This document shows positions 48,142 through 56,281 of a stretch of 64,000 bases of DNA, one piece after another. The position numbers were made by a program, and so were the translations under genes. The stretch comes from Aerococcus loyolae (GTDB lineage Bacteria > Bacillota > Bacilli > Lactobacillales > Aerococcaceae): positions 1,674,001-1,738,000 of the forward strand of contig NZ_CP126958.1 in the NCBI RefSeq assembly GCF_002871915.2, written 5' to 3'. The notes under the pieces were generated by a model. It searched no databases. It worked only from the letters and a program-made list of their open reading frames with translations, and had not been told where the DNA came from. The first letter of the stretch is position 1, and each line of letters begins with the position of its first letter.

Positions 48142-48170
48142 ATAATACTGAAATCACTTGAACTTGTCAA
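48142..48170 (-). promoter_or_regulatory. rplJL promoter
   Basis: -35 TTGACA (48165-48170), 17 bp, -10 TATTAT (48142-48147) on the minus strand. Confidence 0.88.
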
Positions 48171-48243
48171 TACTTGTTTTTAAAAAATATCAACTTCCTC
48201 ATGATTTCGTCCTTTGTTGTGACTGTCGCCGTCTAATTAAAAA

Positions 48244-48268
48244 GAGGCTGCGGTATATCACAGCCCCC
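48244..48268 (-). terminator. Terminator of the rplK-rplA operon
   Basis: GGGGCTGTG/CGCAGCCTC stem then TTTTTAATT on the minus strand. Confidence 0.8.
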
Positions 48269-48281
48269 TTACTAATTTAAG

Positions 48282-48983
48282 TTAGATGTCTTCACCGATT
48301 GAGCTTGGGTCCACTTGGATCCCAGGGCCCATGGTCGTGGTGATGACTAAGTTTCTGATGTAACGACCCTTAGCTGCAGCTGGTTTTTCACGAACTAAGG
48401 TATCATGAATAGCCTTGAAGTTTTCAAGTAAGTCTTCAGTGCTGAAGGAAACTTTACCAATTAAGGTATGAACGTTCCCACCGTTGTCAGCACGGTATTC
48501 AATTTGACCAGCTTTAATGTCGTTAACTGCTTTAGTTACATCTTGGGTAACAGTACCAGTCTTAGGGTTTGGCATTAAACCTTTAGGTCCTAAGACACGA
48601 CCTAAACGACCAATTTTACCCATCATGTCTGGAGTTGCTACAACAACGTCGAAGTCCATCCAACCATCGTTGATTTTTTGAACTAAGTCGTCGTCACCAA
48701 CGTAATCTGCACCAGCGTCTTTAGCTTCTTGAGCTTTTTCGCCTTGAGCAAAGACTAAAACAGTTTGGCTCTTACCGGTTCCTTTAGGTAGAACCATAGC
48801 CCCACGGATTTGTTGGTCGTTTTTCTTCACTTCAATCCCTAAACGGTAAGATACTTCAAAGGAAGCATCAAAATTAGCGAAGTCAACTTCTTTTAATAAT
48901 TCGATAGCCTCTTTGGCATCGTATTTTTTACTTGCATCGATTTTTTCGTATGCTGCTTTTAATTTCTTAGATTGTTTTGCCAT
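48282..48983 (-). CDS. rplA: 50S ribosomal protein L1
   Basis: The 233-residue protein has the L1 landmarks [40 protein letters not shown] and [17 protein letters not shown]1 forms the mobile stalk next to the E site and often represses its own mRNA. It lies 108 nt after rplK. TAGGAGGAATG precedes the ATG. Confidence 0.98.
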   Translation of the reverse strand: MAKQSKKLKAAYEKIDASKKYDAKEAIELLKEVDFANFDASFEVSYRLGIEVKKNDQQIRGAMVLPKGTGKSQTVLVFAQGEKAQEAKDAGADYVGDDDLVQKINDGWMDFDVVVATPDMMGKIGRLGRVLGPKGLMPNPKTGTVTQDVTKAVNDIKAGQIEYRADNGGNVHTLIGKVSFSTEDLLENFKAIHDTLVREKPAAAKGRYIRNLVITTTMGPGIQVDPSSIGEDI

Positions 48984-49002
48984 TTTATTTTCATTCCTCC
49001 TA

Positions 49003-49030
49003 TGTGGTTTTAACGGATAGTCCTCCCACT
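49003..49030 (-). promoter_or_regulatory. GTGGGAGGA...AACCACA element upstream of rplA
   Basis: AGTGGGAGGA (49021-49030) and AAAACCACA (49003-49011) flank the ribosome-binding region. The same pair of blocks occurs upstream of rplK (49547-49583), which suggests a shared protein-binding structure, perhaps for L1. Confidence 0.45.
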
Positions 49031-49091
49031 CATAACACCCATAAGGTATTATGGCGATTGACTGAGCGATCTAGACAACGTTTGCTAGGAA

Positions 49092-49517
49092 TTAGCCTTC
49101 TACAACGATTCCCATTGAACGTGCAGTACCTTCAATCAAACGCATAGCAGCTTCAACGTCGGCTGCGTTAAGATCTTGCATTTTGGTTTCTGCAATTTCA
49201 CGTACTTGATCTTTTGTTACGGTAGCGACTTTGTTTTTGTTAGGTTCGCCGGAACCTTTTTCCACTTTAGCGGCTTTCTTCAATAAGTCTGCTGCTGGTG
49301 GGGTCTTAGTAACAAAAGTAAATGAACGGTCTTCATAAACAGTAATCACAACAGGAATAACATAACCTTGTTGCTCTTGAGTTTTAGCGTTAAATTCCTT
49401 ACAGAATCCCATAATGTTAATACCCGCTTGACCTAATGCAGGACCAACAGGTGGTGCAGGACTTGCTTGCCCAGCAGGGATTTGTAATTTAACAACTGAG
49501 TCTACTTTTTTAGCCAC
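49092..49517 (-). CDS. rplK: 50S ribosomal protein L11
   Basis: The 141-residue protein starts with GTG ([20 protein letters not shown]) after AAGGAGGAATG. It carries [20 protein letters not shown] (N-terminal domain) and the rRNA-binding C-terminal domain. It forms the GTPase-associated centre with the L10-L12 stalk. Confidence 0.98.
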   Translation of the reverse strand: MAKKVDSVVKLQIPAGQASPAPPVGPALGQAGINIMGFCKEFNAKTQEQQGYVIPVVITVYEDRSFTFVTKTPPAADLLKKAAKVEKGSGEPNKNKVATVTKDQVREIAETKMQDLNAADVEAAMRLIEGTARSMGIVVEG

Positions 49518-49546
49518 GAAACATTCCTCCTTAGTTCTTGTCCGTG

Positions 49547-49583
49547 TTGTGGTTTAGTGGAGTTTAAAGATTTCTCCTCCCAC
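49547..49583 (-). promoter_or_regulatory. GTGGGAGGAG...AACCACA element upstream of rplK
   Basis: GTGGGAGGAG (49574-49583) and AAACCACA (49547-49554) on the minus strand, the second copy of the rplA-leader element. Spacing between blocks differs (longer here). Confidence 0.45.
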
Positions 49584-49673
49584 AGTTGTAGCGTCTTCTA
49601 TGAGGACGTACACAATGTATTATTAAAGCACAAAGCAATTCGCTTTGCAAGTGATATTTTCACTTTTCTCTAT

Positions 49674-49937
49674 TTATTCATGGCGATAGCGATAGCGGTA
49701 ATTATAGTAAGCACTATAAACCATAGCAAAGAGAAGAGCCAGGGGCAGGACAGTCAGCCAGGAAAGCTGGGTCACAAAGAGCTTCCCACCACTCACTAAG
49801 ACTTGACCCAGTCCTGCTCCGAGGAAGGTCCAAAAAATACAAGCTAGGCTGGCACCCGCCTTGACCTTATGGTTAAGCACTTGGCCCAAAAGGCTACCAA
49901 TACCTACCGCCAATAAAAAAATCCATAGCCAGGCCAA
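49674..49937 (-). CDS. Small membrane protein between nusG and rplK, function unknown
   Basis: An 87-residue product with three hydrophobic segments (LWIFLLAVGIGSLLG, ACIFWTFLGAGLGQVL, TVLPLALLFAMVYSAYY) and a basic tyrosine-rich tail YNYRYRYRHE. I choose TTG 49937 because AGGGAGG ends 7 nt before it; the ATG at 49958 has no site. Its gene splits the otherwise conserved nusG-rplK junction, which is unusual. Confidence 0.65.
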   Translation of the reverse strand: MAWLWIFLLAVGIGSLLGQVLNHKVKAGASLACIFWTFLGAGLGQVLVSGGKLFVTQLSWLTVLPLALLFAMVYSAYYNYRYRYRHE

Positions 49938-49969
49938 GGTCCTACCTCCCTGAATCATTCTTTCTAGAC

Positions 49970-50530
49970 TTAGGCGTCTAATTTATCCACTTGGTCAAAG
50001 TCCACTTCCGCAATGGTTTCCCGACCAAACATTTCGATCGTTAATTTTAGTTTTTGGTGTTCTGCATCGATCTCTTCAATGCGACCTTCTAAGCCTAAGA
50101 AGGCCCCATCGATAACTTCCACCACTTCACCATTTTCAAAGCTAATATCGCGTTTGGGTGCAGATATACCTTGGGAACGTAAGAGACGGTGCACTTCGTC
50201 TGGAAGTAGGGGCACGGGCTTGGACCCTTGACCATGAGAGCCTAAGAAGCCGGTCACATTCGGGGTGTTCCGGACCACAAACCAAGCTTCATCACTCATA
50301 ATCATTTCCACGAAAACATAGCCCGGAAAAGTTTGCGTCTTGACGACCTTTTCTTGGCCTGATTTGGTCTTTTGTAATTTTTCTTCTTCCGGAACGACCA
50401 CACGGAAGATATATTCTTCCATATCCATGGAAGTAATCCGACTTTCTAAGTTTTCTTTGACTTTATTTTCGTATCCTGAATAAGTATGCAGGACATACCA
50501 TTGTTTTTGTGGTTCAATTTCAGTCGCCAT
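49970..50530 (-). CDS. nusG: Transcription termination/antitermination protein NusG
   Basis: The 186-residue protein has the NGN domain (QWYVLHTYSGYENKVKENLE, FPGYVFVEM, VRNTPNVTGFLG) and a KOW domain (FENGEVVEVIDGAFLGLEGR). It binds RNA polymerase, affects pausing and links to ribosome or Rho. It has its own promoter and a leader hairpin, so it can be expressed apart from secE. AAAAGGAGAG precedes the ATG. Confidence 0.97.
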   Translation of the reverse strand: MATEIEPQKQWYVLHTYSGYENKVKENLESRITSMDMEEYIFRVVVPEEEKLQKTKSGQEKVVKTQTFPGYVFVEMIMSDEAWFVVRNTPNVTGFLGSHGQGSKPVPLLPDEVHRLLRSQGISAPKRDISFENGEVVEVIDGAFLGLEGRIEEIDAEHQKLKLTIEMFGRETIAEVDFDQVDKLDA

Positions 50531-50558
50531 AAGTCTCTCCTTTTTATCCTAAATGAAA

Positions 50559-50580
50559 AAACCTTCCACTAGGGAAAGGT
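50559..50580 (-). promoter_or_regulatory. Terminator hairpin in the nusG leader (candidate attenuator)
   Basis: ACCTTTCC-CTAGT-GGAAGGT followed by TTTTTTC on the minus strand. It lies downstream of the nusG promoter and so within its 5' leader, while also able to end the secE transcript. Confidence 0.65.
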
Positions 50581-50599
50581 CCTTTGTTTACTTGCTTTA

Positions 50600-50627
50600 A
50601 TTATACCACACTCACAAAGAGAGGCAA
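50600..50627 (-). promoter_or_regulatory. nusG promoter
   Basis: -35 TTGCCT (50622-50627), 16 bp, -10 TATAAT (50600-50605) on the minus strand, between secE and nusG. Confidence 0.7.
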
Positions 50628-50655
50628 GCGCCCAGTGAGCTGCCTGACTGCTCGC

Positions 50656-50820
50656 TTAGAGTTGGATATAGAGGTTAAATAGTTGGGTAACAATTTCATC
50701 AGTGAGGCCTAAGAAGATGGCCATGATGATAATAGTAATGATAACAATAGCGGTGTCGCGACGTAATTCACGTCCACTCGGCCAGGTCACCTTTTTTAGT
50801 TCTTTAAATGCGTTAATCAT
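50656..50820 (-). CDS. secE: Preprotein translocase subunit SecE
   Basis: Too short for most ORF lists: 54 residues, MINAFKELKKVTWPSGRELR and then RDTAIVIITIIIMAIFLGL. The amphipathic helix with VTWPSGRE and a single membrane segment is the short Gram-positive SecE, which clamps SecY. GAGGAGAG lies before the ATG. It sits between rpmG and nusG as usual. Confidence 0.96.
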   Translation of the reverse strand: MINAFKELKKVTWPSGRELRRDTAIVIITIIIMAIFLGLTDEIVTQLFNLYIQL

Positions 50821-50842
50821 ATGCTCTCCTCAATAACTAATC

Positions 50843-50995
50843 CTACTTGGTTTCCTTATGCAAGGTGTGCTTGTTACAAAAGCGACAGTACTTCTTGACT
50901 TCAAGTCGCTCCGTACGGGCGGTGTTATTACTCTTAATGGTGTAATTACGGGACCCACACTCAGAACAAGCTAAAATGATTTTATTGGATGCCAT
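50843..50995 (-). CDS. rpmG: 50S ribosomal protein L33
   Basis: 50 residues, [20 protein letters not shown] to HTLHKETK. It has the two zinc-binding pairs CSEC (10-13) and CRFC (37-40), so it is the zinc-containing type. AAAGGAG precedes the ATG. The gene lies 22 nt before secE and 110 nt after the sigma factor gene. Confidence 0.96.
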   Translation of the reverse strand: MASNKIILACSECGSRNYTIKSNNTARTERLEVKKYCRFCNKHTLHKETK

Positions 50996-51106
50996 AGTCA
51001 AGCTCCTTTACTCTTCCATCTTAAACATGGTAACGACTTTAAGTGGCAAAGTCAACTTTTTCTTAGGAAAAGTGCCCTAACAGCCTCTTCTGATAAAGCT
51101 TGCCAG

Positions 51107-51727
51107 TTAATCCCCTGCAGCCTGGTGTCGGCGCCACTTAGCCCGCAAGCGGTAATAAGCTTGCCTGACTTGCTTAACCGAAACACCCAGGTCTTGGGCC
51201 ATCGCCTCATCACTTCTTTGAGTGAGATGGCCATTTAAGACCGCCCTTTCTAAGGGCGAGAGGGTCAGCTGGTAAGATTGATAGCTTTCCTTCACTAATA
51301 AGGCCTGGTCGGGACTGGAATAGTGCCTTTGGGGAATCTGGTTAAGGAAGGCAGCTTCCCCGTCTTCACAAAGGATACCGTCATAGTAGACTCTTTTTGC
51401 TTTGGGAAGTCGTTTTTTAGAGCCTTGCTTGCGCATTTGGTCAATGATCCGGCTCTCAATCCGCCTGCCTAGAGCAGCAAAAAGGCTGTAGCTATAGCCT
51501 AGGGATTTGGCCTGGTAGTCCTGACAAACTTCATAGAGACTGATGGCCGCTAACTGAAAATAATCATCGACATCTTCAATATGGCCATAATACTTACGCA
51601 AAAAGAAATAAACGGTTGAACGATGGCGCTCATATAAGACTTCGAAGGCCCGGTCATCGCGGCCTTCCACTAACAAATGAATTAAATATTGATTGTCCAT
51701 TTCCTCATAGGAAAGCTTTTCTTCCAC
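51107..51727 (-). CDS. sigH: SigH/ComX-like sigma-70 family factor
   Basis: The 206-residue protein has a region-2-like segment (LYERHRSTVYFFLRKYYGHI, EDVDDYFQLAAISLYE) and a region-4-like HTH (LSPLERAVLNGHLTQRSDEA, MAQDLGVSVKQVRQAYYRL). Its place between yacP and rpmG-secE-nusG is that of sigH in Bacillus; related factors in streptococci (ComX) switch on competence. Start is GTG at 51727 with TGGAG upstream, 12 nt after yacP. It is divergent in sequence, so the role is inferred mainly from position. Confidence 0.8.
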   Translation of the reverse strand: MEEKLSYEEMDNQYLIHLLVEGRDDRAFEVLYERHRSTVYFFLRKYYGHIEDVDDYFQLAAISLYEVCQDYQAKSLGYSYSLFAALGRRIESRIIDQMRKQGSKKRLPKAKRVYYDGILCEDGEAAFLNQIPQRHYSSPDQALLVKESYQSYQLTLSPLERAVLNGHLTQRSDEAMAQDLGVSVKQVRQAYYRLRAKWRRHQAAGD

Positions 51728-51739
51728 GGTATCACTCCA

Positions 51740-52276
51740 TTACTCCTCTGTCTGACTGAGATCATCCAGCAGGTTCTTGAGGCTTTGTAATTGGTGATAG
51801 GTCCACGGATTACGCCTTTGGTAATTTAAGGCGAGCCGGTCGTGATTTTTTTCACCTTGGCGGATGTTTTTTTCGGTTTGTTGGACATCCTTTAAGAGTT
51901 CTAAGGCTGATTGACGGATAGCCCCCTGTTGAAAGACCAGCCGCTGTTCAGCCAGGTCAGAGGTAGCCACCGTAACATTGGTTAAGACCCCCACTTGACG
52001 CTGGATCATGGCTTCAATGTAAGAGTCAGCCGTTTGCCCTTCAGAGGTAAAGACCACATTCAAGCGGTACTTCTTATAGGACTTAGAGAGTCCAGGGACA
52101 AACATGGCATCAAAAACCACCCAGCATTCCAAGGCATGGTAAGCCGCATAGTTAGATAAGCGCTGTAGCAATTGGTCGCGGGCACCTTCAATATCGTCTT
52201 GGCCCTTGAGTTTGACTAATTCTGGCCAAGCCCCGATCATATTATAACCATCCACAATAAGTACTTCCCTGCGCAT
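51740..52276 (-). CDS. yacP: NYN-domain endoribonuclease, YacP/Rae1 family
   Basis: The 178-residue protein starts MRREVLIVDGYNMIGAWPEL; LIVDGYN with the acidic residue is the PIN-like NYN active site, and TVATSDLAEQRLVFQQGA is the second. The Bacillus homologue Rae1 cuts mRNA in the ribosomal A site. ATG 52276 is preferred, but a GTG five codons earlier (AAGG upstream) is possible. It is in an operon with rlmB. Confidence 0.9.
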   Translation of the reverse strand: MRREVLIVDGYNMIGAWPELVKLKGQDDIEGARDQLLQRLSNYAAYHALECWVVFDAMFVPGLSKSYKKYRLNVVFTSEGQTADSYIEAMIQRQVGVLTNVTVATSDLAEQRLVFQQGAIRQSALELLKDVQQTEKNIRQGEKNHDRLALNYQRRNPWTYHQLQSLKNLLDDLSQTEE

Positions 52277-52301
52277 ACACCTTTTCACCACCTTGGAAAT
52301 G

Positions 52302-53063
52302 TTAAGGAGTCAGCCGCCGTTTCCCATAGACTTCATACATGACTAAAGCAGCCGCTACACTGGCATTCAAGCTTTGGACATGGCCCCGCATGGGAATAGT
52401 TAGGACCCCATCTAAAGACTTTTTGACCCTAGGAGAAATTCCCTTCTCTTCGTTACCAATGACTAGGGCAATCGGTAAACTGGCATCCATATCCCAATAA
52501 TCTTGGCCCGCCATATCGGTACCAAAGACCCAAACCCCCTTTTCCTTTAATTGTTCAATAGTTTGGGTCATATTGGTTACCCGAGCTACAGGAACATATT
52601 CAATAGCACCGGTAGAAATCTTAGCTACAGTGGGTGTCACGCCAGCAGCCCGGTGCTTAGGAATAATAATTCCATGAGCCCCACAGGCATCTGCCGTCCG
52701 TAAGATACTGCCCAGGTTATGAGGATCCATAATCCCATCCAAAAGGATAAAGAAAGGATCTTCATCTAAAGCTTGGGCTCTGTGGAATAAGTCGTCCACC
52801 GTATAATACTGGTAAGCAGCTACTTCCAAGACAAAGCCTTGGTGGTTAGCCGCCTGAGTCAACTGGTCGAGATCCCTTTTTGACCGGTAGCTCGTCGGAA
52901 TTTGGTGTTCCTTCAGCTCCTTTTCAATGGCTTGATGGCGCTTAGAATGTTGGCCTTCTTGCAGGTATGCCTGATAGATTTTTTGTGAGCTCCCTAAGGC
53001 AGCTTGTACCGCGTGGTAGCCCAAGACGAAATCCGTAGCGGCTTTTTTTGACTTAGAACTCAT
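52302..53063 (-). CDS. rlmB: 23S rRNA (guanosine-2'-O-)-methyltransferase RlmB
   Basis: The 253-residue SpoU-family enzyme has the N-terminal substrate domain (DFVLGYHAVQAAL) and the knotted SAM site: LDGIMDPHNLGSILRTADAC, VIGNEEKGISPRV and IPMRGHVQSLNASVAAAL. It methylates G2251-type positions of 23S rRNA. It overlaps mrnC by 11 nt, so they are translationally coupled. Confidence 0.94.
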   Translation of the reverse strand: MSSKSKKAATDFVLGYHAVQAALGSSQKIYQAYLQEGQHSKRHQAIEKELKEHQIPTSYRSKRDLDQLTQAANHQGFVLEVAAYQYYTVDDLFHRAQALDEDPFFILLDGIMDPHNLGSILRTADACGAHGIIIPKHRAAGVTPTVAKISTGAIEYVPVARVTNMTQTIEQLKEKGVWVFGTDMAGQDYWDMDASLPIALVIGNEEKGISPRVKKSLDGVLTIPMRGHVQSLNASVAAALVMYEVYGKRRLTP

Positions 53064-53457
53064 GCTCTTCCTCCTCTAAGTAGGCCATGCTGGCTTGGGT
53101 CAAGGCCTGGAAACGGTCTGTATCCACCAGGTATAAATAGCCCATTAAAGCTTCCAGACCCGTCGCTTGCCGGTAAGAATGGATATCCGCATTTTTAGCC
53201 GAGCTGTGACTTTGGCTGTTACGTCCCCGCTTAAAAATGCCCACTTCCACTTCAGTTAAGGCCTGACTATCCAATAAATGCTTGACTAGCTTGGCTTGGG
53301 ACTTGGCACTGACAAAGTGGGTGGCCCGCTCATGGAGATCATGGGGGCGGGTGAGTCCACTAGCCACTAAATGGGTCCGCACCTGAATCTCCCAAGCCGC
53401 GTCGCCCAGGTAAGCCAGGGTAAGGCCACTTAATTGGTTGACTGCTTTCCTATCCAT
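53053..53457 (-). CDS. mrnC: Mini-ribonuclease 3
   Basis: The 134-residue protein has the RNase III catalytic motif LAYLGDAAWEIQVRTHL and KRGRNSQSHS, but no dsRNA-binding domain. In Bacillus it matures 23S rRNA. Its ATG shares one base with the cysS stop (TAATG), so re-initiation is likely. Order cysS-mrnC-rlmB-yacP is conserved in Firmicutes. Confidence 0.95.
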   Translation of the reverse strand: MDRKAVNQLSGLTLAYLGDAAWEIQVRTHLVASGLTRPHDLHERATHFVSAKSQAKLVKHLLDSQALTEVEVGIFKRGRNSQSHSSAKNADIHSYRQATGLEALMGYLYLVDTDRFQALTQASMAYLEEEEHEF

Positions 53458-54872
53458 TACTTACTTCTTCTCCAACGCGTTCCTTGAGGGGTGTCATCCA
53501 AGACGATCCCTTGGTCAAGCAACTCTTGGCGAATAGCATCACTGCGCTCATAGTCTTTATCCAAGCGGGCTTGGTCTCTCTCTTCAATGAGGGCTTGAAC
53601 TTCACTGTCCAGGAGAGTAGCCTCTTGAAATTCAATACCAATAACGGCTAACCATTGGCTAAGTTGTTGGTCATAAGCCTTAAGAACTGCTTGGGAGACT
53701 TGGGGAGCTTCCATATAGATATTAATCCGTTTGAGGGCGTCATAAATCACGGTTAAGGCATTAGGAACATTGAAGTCATCATCCATGACTTGAATAAAAT
53801 GTTCATCCAGGGCCTGTAATTCACCTAATTGTTTCTCATCATCTGCTAGACTTTCCTTAGCATCTTGTAAACGATAGTTGATATTATCATGGGCCGTTTG
53901 CAAGCGTTCCAAGTTTCTTTTGGCGTCCTCCAAGTTACTATGGCTAAACTTGACCGGCGCCCGGTAGTGGGCACTGGCTAGGAAGAAACGCACAATGGTA
54001 GGGTCAACTTCCTTCAAGAGGTCGTGAGCCAGGACAAAGTTACCTAAGGACTTACTCATCTTTTCTCCGTCATCACCCATGGTCACAAAACCATTATGTA
54101 ACCAATAATTAACGAAAGTTTTTCCGGTACGGGCTTCCGATTGGGCCCGTTCATTTTCATGGTGAGGGAAGACTAGGTCTGCGCCTCCGCCATGAATGTC
54201 CAGGGTATCGGCCAGGTAACGGGTAGACATGACTGAGCATTCAATATGCCAGCCAGGCCGCCCTGCCCCCCAAGGAGAATCCCAAGAAGGTTCGCCAGCC
54301 TTGGCTGCCTTCCAGAGGGCAAAGTCGACACTGTCCTCTTTCTTTCCTTGCTCATCGGCACTCACACGCTCGCTAGCACCGCTTCTTAAGTCATCAATGG
54401 ATTGGTCACTCAATTTACCGTAAGAAGAAAAACTCCGCGCCCGGTAATAGACATCCCCGTCCACCACATAGGCATAGTCCTTATCCACCAGGTCTTGGAC
54501 AAATTCAATAATAGCATCAATATTTTCCAGAACTCGGGGGTTGAGGGTGGCCCGCTTAACATTGAGTTTGTCAATATCTTCATAGTAGGCTGCAATGTAT
54601 TTGTCAGCGACTTCTCGGCTAGTGAGACCTTCTTCTTTGGCCCGGTTGATTATTTTATCGTCAACGTCGGTGAAGTTAGATACAAAGTTCACCTCATAGC
54701 CTCGGTATTCCAAATAGCGACGGATCACGTCAAAGGCCACGATACTGCGGGCATTACCGATATGAATATAGTTGTAGACAGTCGGTCCACACACATACAT
54801 ATTCACTTTACCGTCGTTAATAGGATGAAATTCTTCCTTCGCTTTGGTTAAGGTATTGTAAACTGTTAACAT
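53457..54872 (-). CDS. cysS: Cysteinyl-tRNA synthetase
   Basis: The 471-residue class I synthetase has the HIGH-type motif YIHIGNARS, the zinc-binding Cys/His set (CGPTVYN, WHIECS, HHENERAQ) and KMSKSLGNF for the KMSKS loop. It charges tRNA-Cys. No cysE precedes it and I find no T-box in the upstream 500 nt. AAGGGATTTT precedes the ATG. Confidence 0.97.
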   Translation of the reverse strand: MLTVYNTLTKAKEEFHPINDGKVNMYVCGPTVYNYIHIGNARSIVAFDVIRRYLEYRGYEVNFVSNFTDVDDKIINRAKEEGLTSREVADKYIAAYYEDIDKLNVKRATLNPRVLENIDAIIEFVQDLVDKDYAYVVDGDVYYRARSFSSYGKLSDQSIDDLRSGASERVSADEQGKKEDSVDFALWKAAKAGEPSWDSPWGAGRPGWHIECSVMSTRYLADTLDIHGGGADLVFPHHENERAQSEARTGKTFVNYWLHNGFVTMGDDGEKMSKSLGNFVLAHDLLKEVDPTIVRFFLASAHYRAPVKFSHSNLEDAKRNLERLQTAHDNINYRLQDAKESLADDEKQLGELQALDEHFIQVMDDDFNVPNALTVIYDALKRINIYMEAPQVSQAVLKAYDQQLSQWLAVIGIEFQEATLLDSEVQALIEERDQARLDKDYERSDAIRQELLDQGIVLDDTPQGTRWRRSK

Positions 54873-55362
54873 TTTTAAAATCCCTTCAGCAATAAATTCA
54901 ATAGTTCAAATAGAATCTTAGGATCATTTTACCATTGATTGCCGCTTTTTAACAATCTCTCCTTAGCAAGCTGTGACCGAGAGCATCCTCCTCTCCCTAA
55001 ATCATTATTTTTAGCAGGGAATAAATAGCATTCTCACTGCCCCTTCATTAAAGCCAATCTCTCAGGAAACTGTCAACCAAGCCAATAGCACCGAGCGTTT
55101 CTTCCATTAGCCTTCCCTTCATCTTCAGTTTAAAAAATTCGCTTCTTGGAATCAAAAGACTTTCTGAGCCTCTCTTGATCAGCCCTGATAAAAAAGACAT
55201 ATCCTATCTAAGCAATGAGAGCGATCTCATGAGAATAGCCTAAGAGAAAATTAAAGTTCCTCTCGGTTGGGCTATAGACAAGAGTAGAAAACGCTCAAAA
55301 AGGGATTTATAGATAGGCAAACGGCATGGCCAAGGCCAAAAAGCGAACTCAAGCAAGAAAAA
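54873..55362. other. Gene-free stretch between nadE and cysS
   Basis: About 490 nt with the cysS leader at the right side. I looked for the T-box core (AGGGTGGNACCGCG) and did not find it. A 34-codon + strand frame near 55326 (MAKAKKRTQARKK) lacks a binding site and is not called. Nothing else stands out. Confidence 0.5.
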
Positions 55363-55387
55363 AGGCCCTGACCTCAGTCAGCAGCCT
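55363..55387 (-). terminator. Terminator of the pncB-nadE operon
   Basis: AGGCTGCTGAC-TGAG-GTCAGGGCCT then TTTTTTC on the minus strand, 18 nt after the nadE stop. Confidence 0.82.
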
Positions 55388-55405
55388 CTTTCACTCTTTA
55401 TCTTA

Positions 55406-56236
55406 TTATTCTCGCCACCAAGTGTCATAAAGGTTAATAGGCAGGTGGCGTTTATGTTTTGATTTTTGATACCAATTTTCGATGGTTTGGGCGTCTTGGT
55501 CACTCACCCGCCTGCCTTCTAGGTAATCATCAATGGCTGGGTAGGAAACCCCCAAAGCCTCTTCATCCGGCAATTGGGGCCGGTCATCTTCCAAGTCAGC
55601 CGTGGGAACCTTGTCATAGAGATGGGCGGGACAACCCAGAGCCTTAAGTAGCTGCTTGCCTTGACGCTTGTTTAAGCGCCAGAGAGGAACAATGTCAGAG
55701 GCCCCGTCCCCAAACTTGGTATAAAAACCAGTCACGGCTTCAGCGGCGTGATCAGTCCCCACAACGACCCCACTGCATTGCCCAGCGATGGCGTATTGGG
55801 CGACCATCCGCTGACGGGCCTTAATATTCCCCTTGTTGAAGTCCGAAAGCTTAAGCCCCCCTGCTTCTAAGGCAGCTACTTGTTGGTCGACCGCCCCCTT
55901 GATATTGACATCGAGGACCTGGTCAGGCTGGATAAAGGCCAAAGCATCCTTAACATCTTGGGCATCGGCTTGTTGACCATAAGGCAGGGTTACCGCAATA
56001 AATTGGTAGGAATCATCCTGGGTCGCTTGACGGATCTGCTCAATGGCCATTTGACACAACTTACCTGCTAAGGTCGAGTCCTGTCCCCCGCTGATGCCCA
56101 ATACTAGGGTTTTTAGAAAGGGGTAGCGCTTGAGGTAGTCCGTAATAAAAGTCAGGCTGCGTTCGATTTCATAAGCACTGTCGATACTAGGCGCCACTTT
56201 TAAGGCCTGGATAATCTCTGCTTGTTGTTTTCGCAT
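55406..56236 (-). CDS. nadE: NH3-dependent NAD+ synthetase
   Basis: The 276-residue enzyme has the ATP-pyrophosphatase P-loop [17 protein letters not shown] and [19 protein letters not shown]. It lacks a glutaminase domain, so it uses ammonia to amidate deamido-NAD. It follows pncB by 45 nt, so both steps flanking the adenylyl transfer (NadD, not here) are in one operon. GAGGAGA precedes the ATG. Confidence 0.96.
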   Translation of the reverse strand: MRKQQAEIIQALKVAPSIDSAYEIERSLTFITDYLKRYPFLKTLVLGISGGQDSTLAGKLCQMAIEQIRQATQDDSYQFIAVTLPYGQQADAQDVKDALAFIQPDQVLDVNIKGAVDQQVAALEAGGLKLSDFNKGNIKARQRMVAQYAIAGQCSGVVVGTDHAAEAVTGFYTKFGDGASDIVPLWRLNKRQGKQLLKALGCPAHLYDKVPTADLEDDRPQLPDEEALGVSYPAIDDYLEGRRVSDQDAQTIENWYQKSKHKRHLPINLYDTWWRE

Positions 56237-56281
56237 GCTGGTATTCTCCTCATCTTACTAAATCAAAAGGCGCTGTTTGGA

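Noticed and set aside
54873..55362. T-box riboswitch upstream of cysS
   Set aside because: The conserved core AGGGTGGNACCGCG could not be found on the minus strand.
55326..55430. Basic 34-codon frame MAKAKKRTQARKK resembling a small ribosomal protein
   Set aside because: It runs through the nadE terminator, has no ribosome binding site and matches no known small protein.
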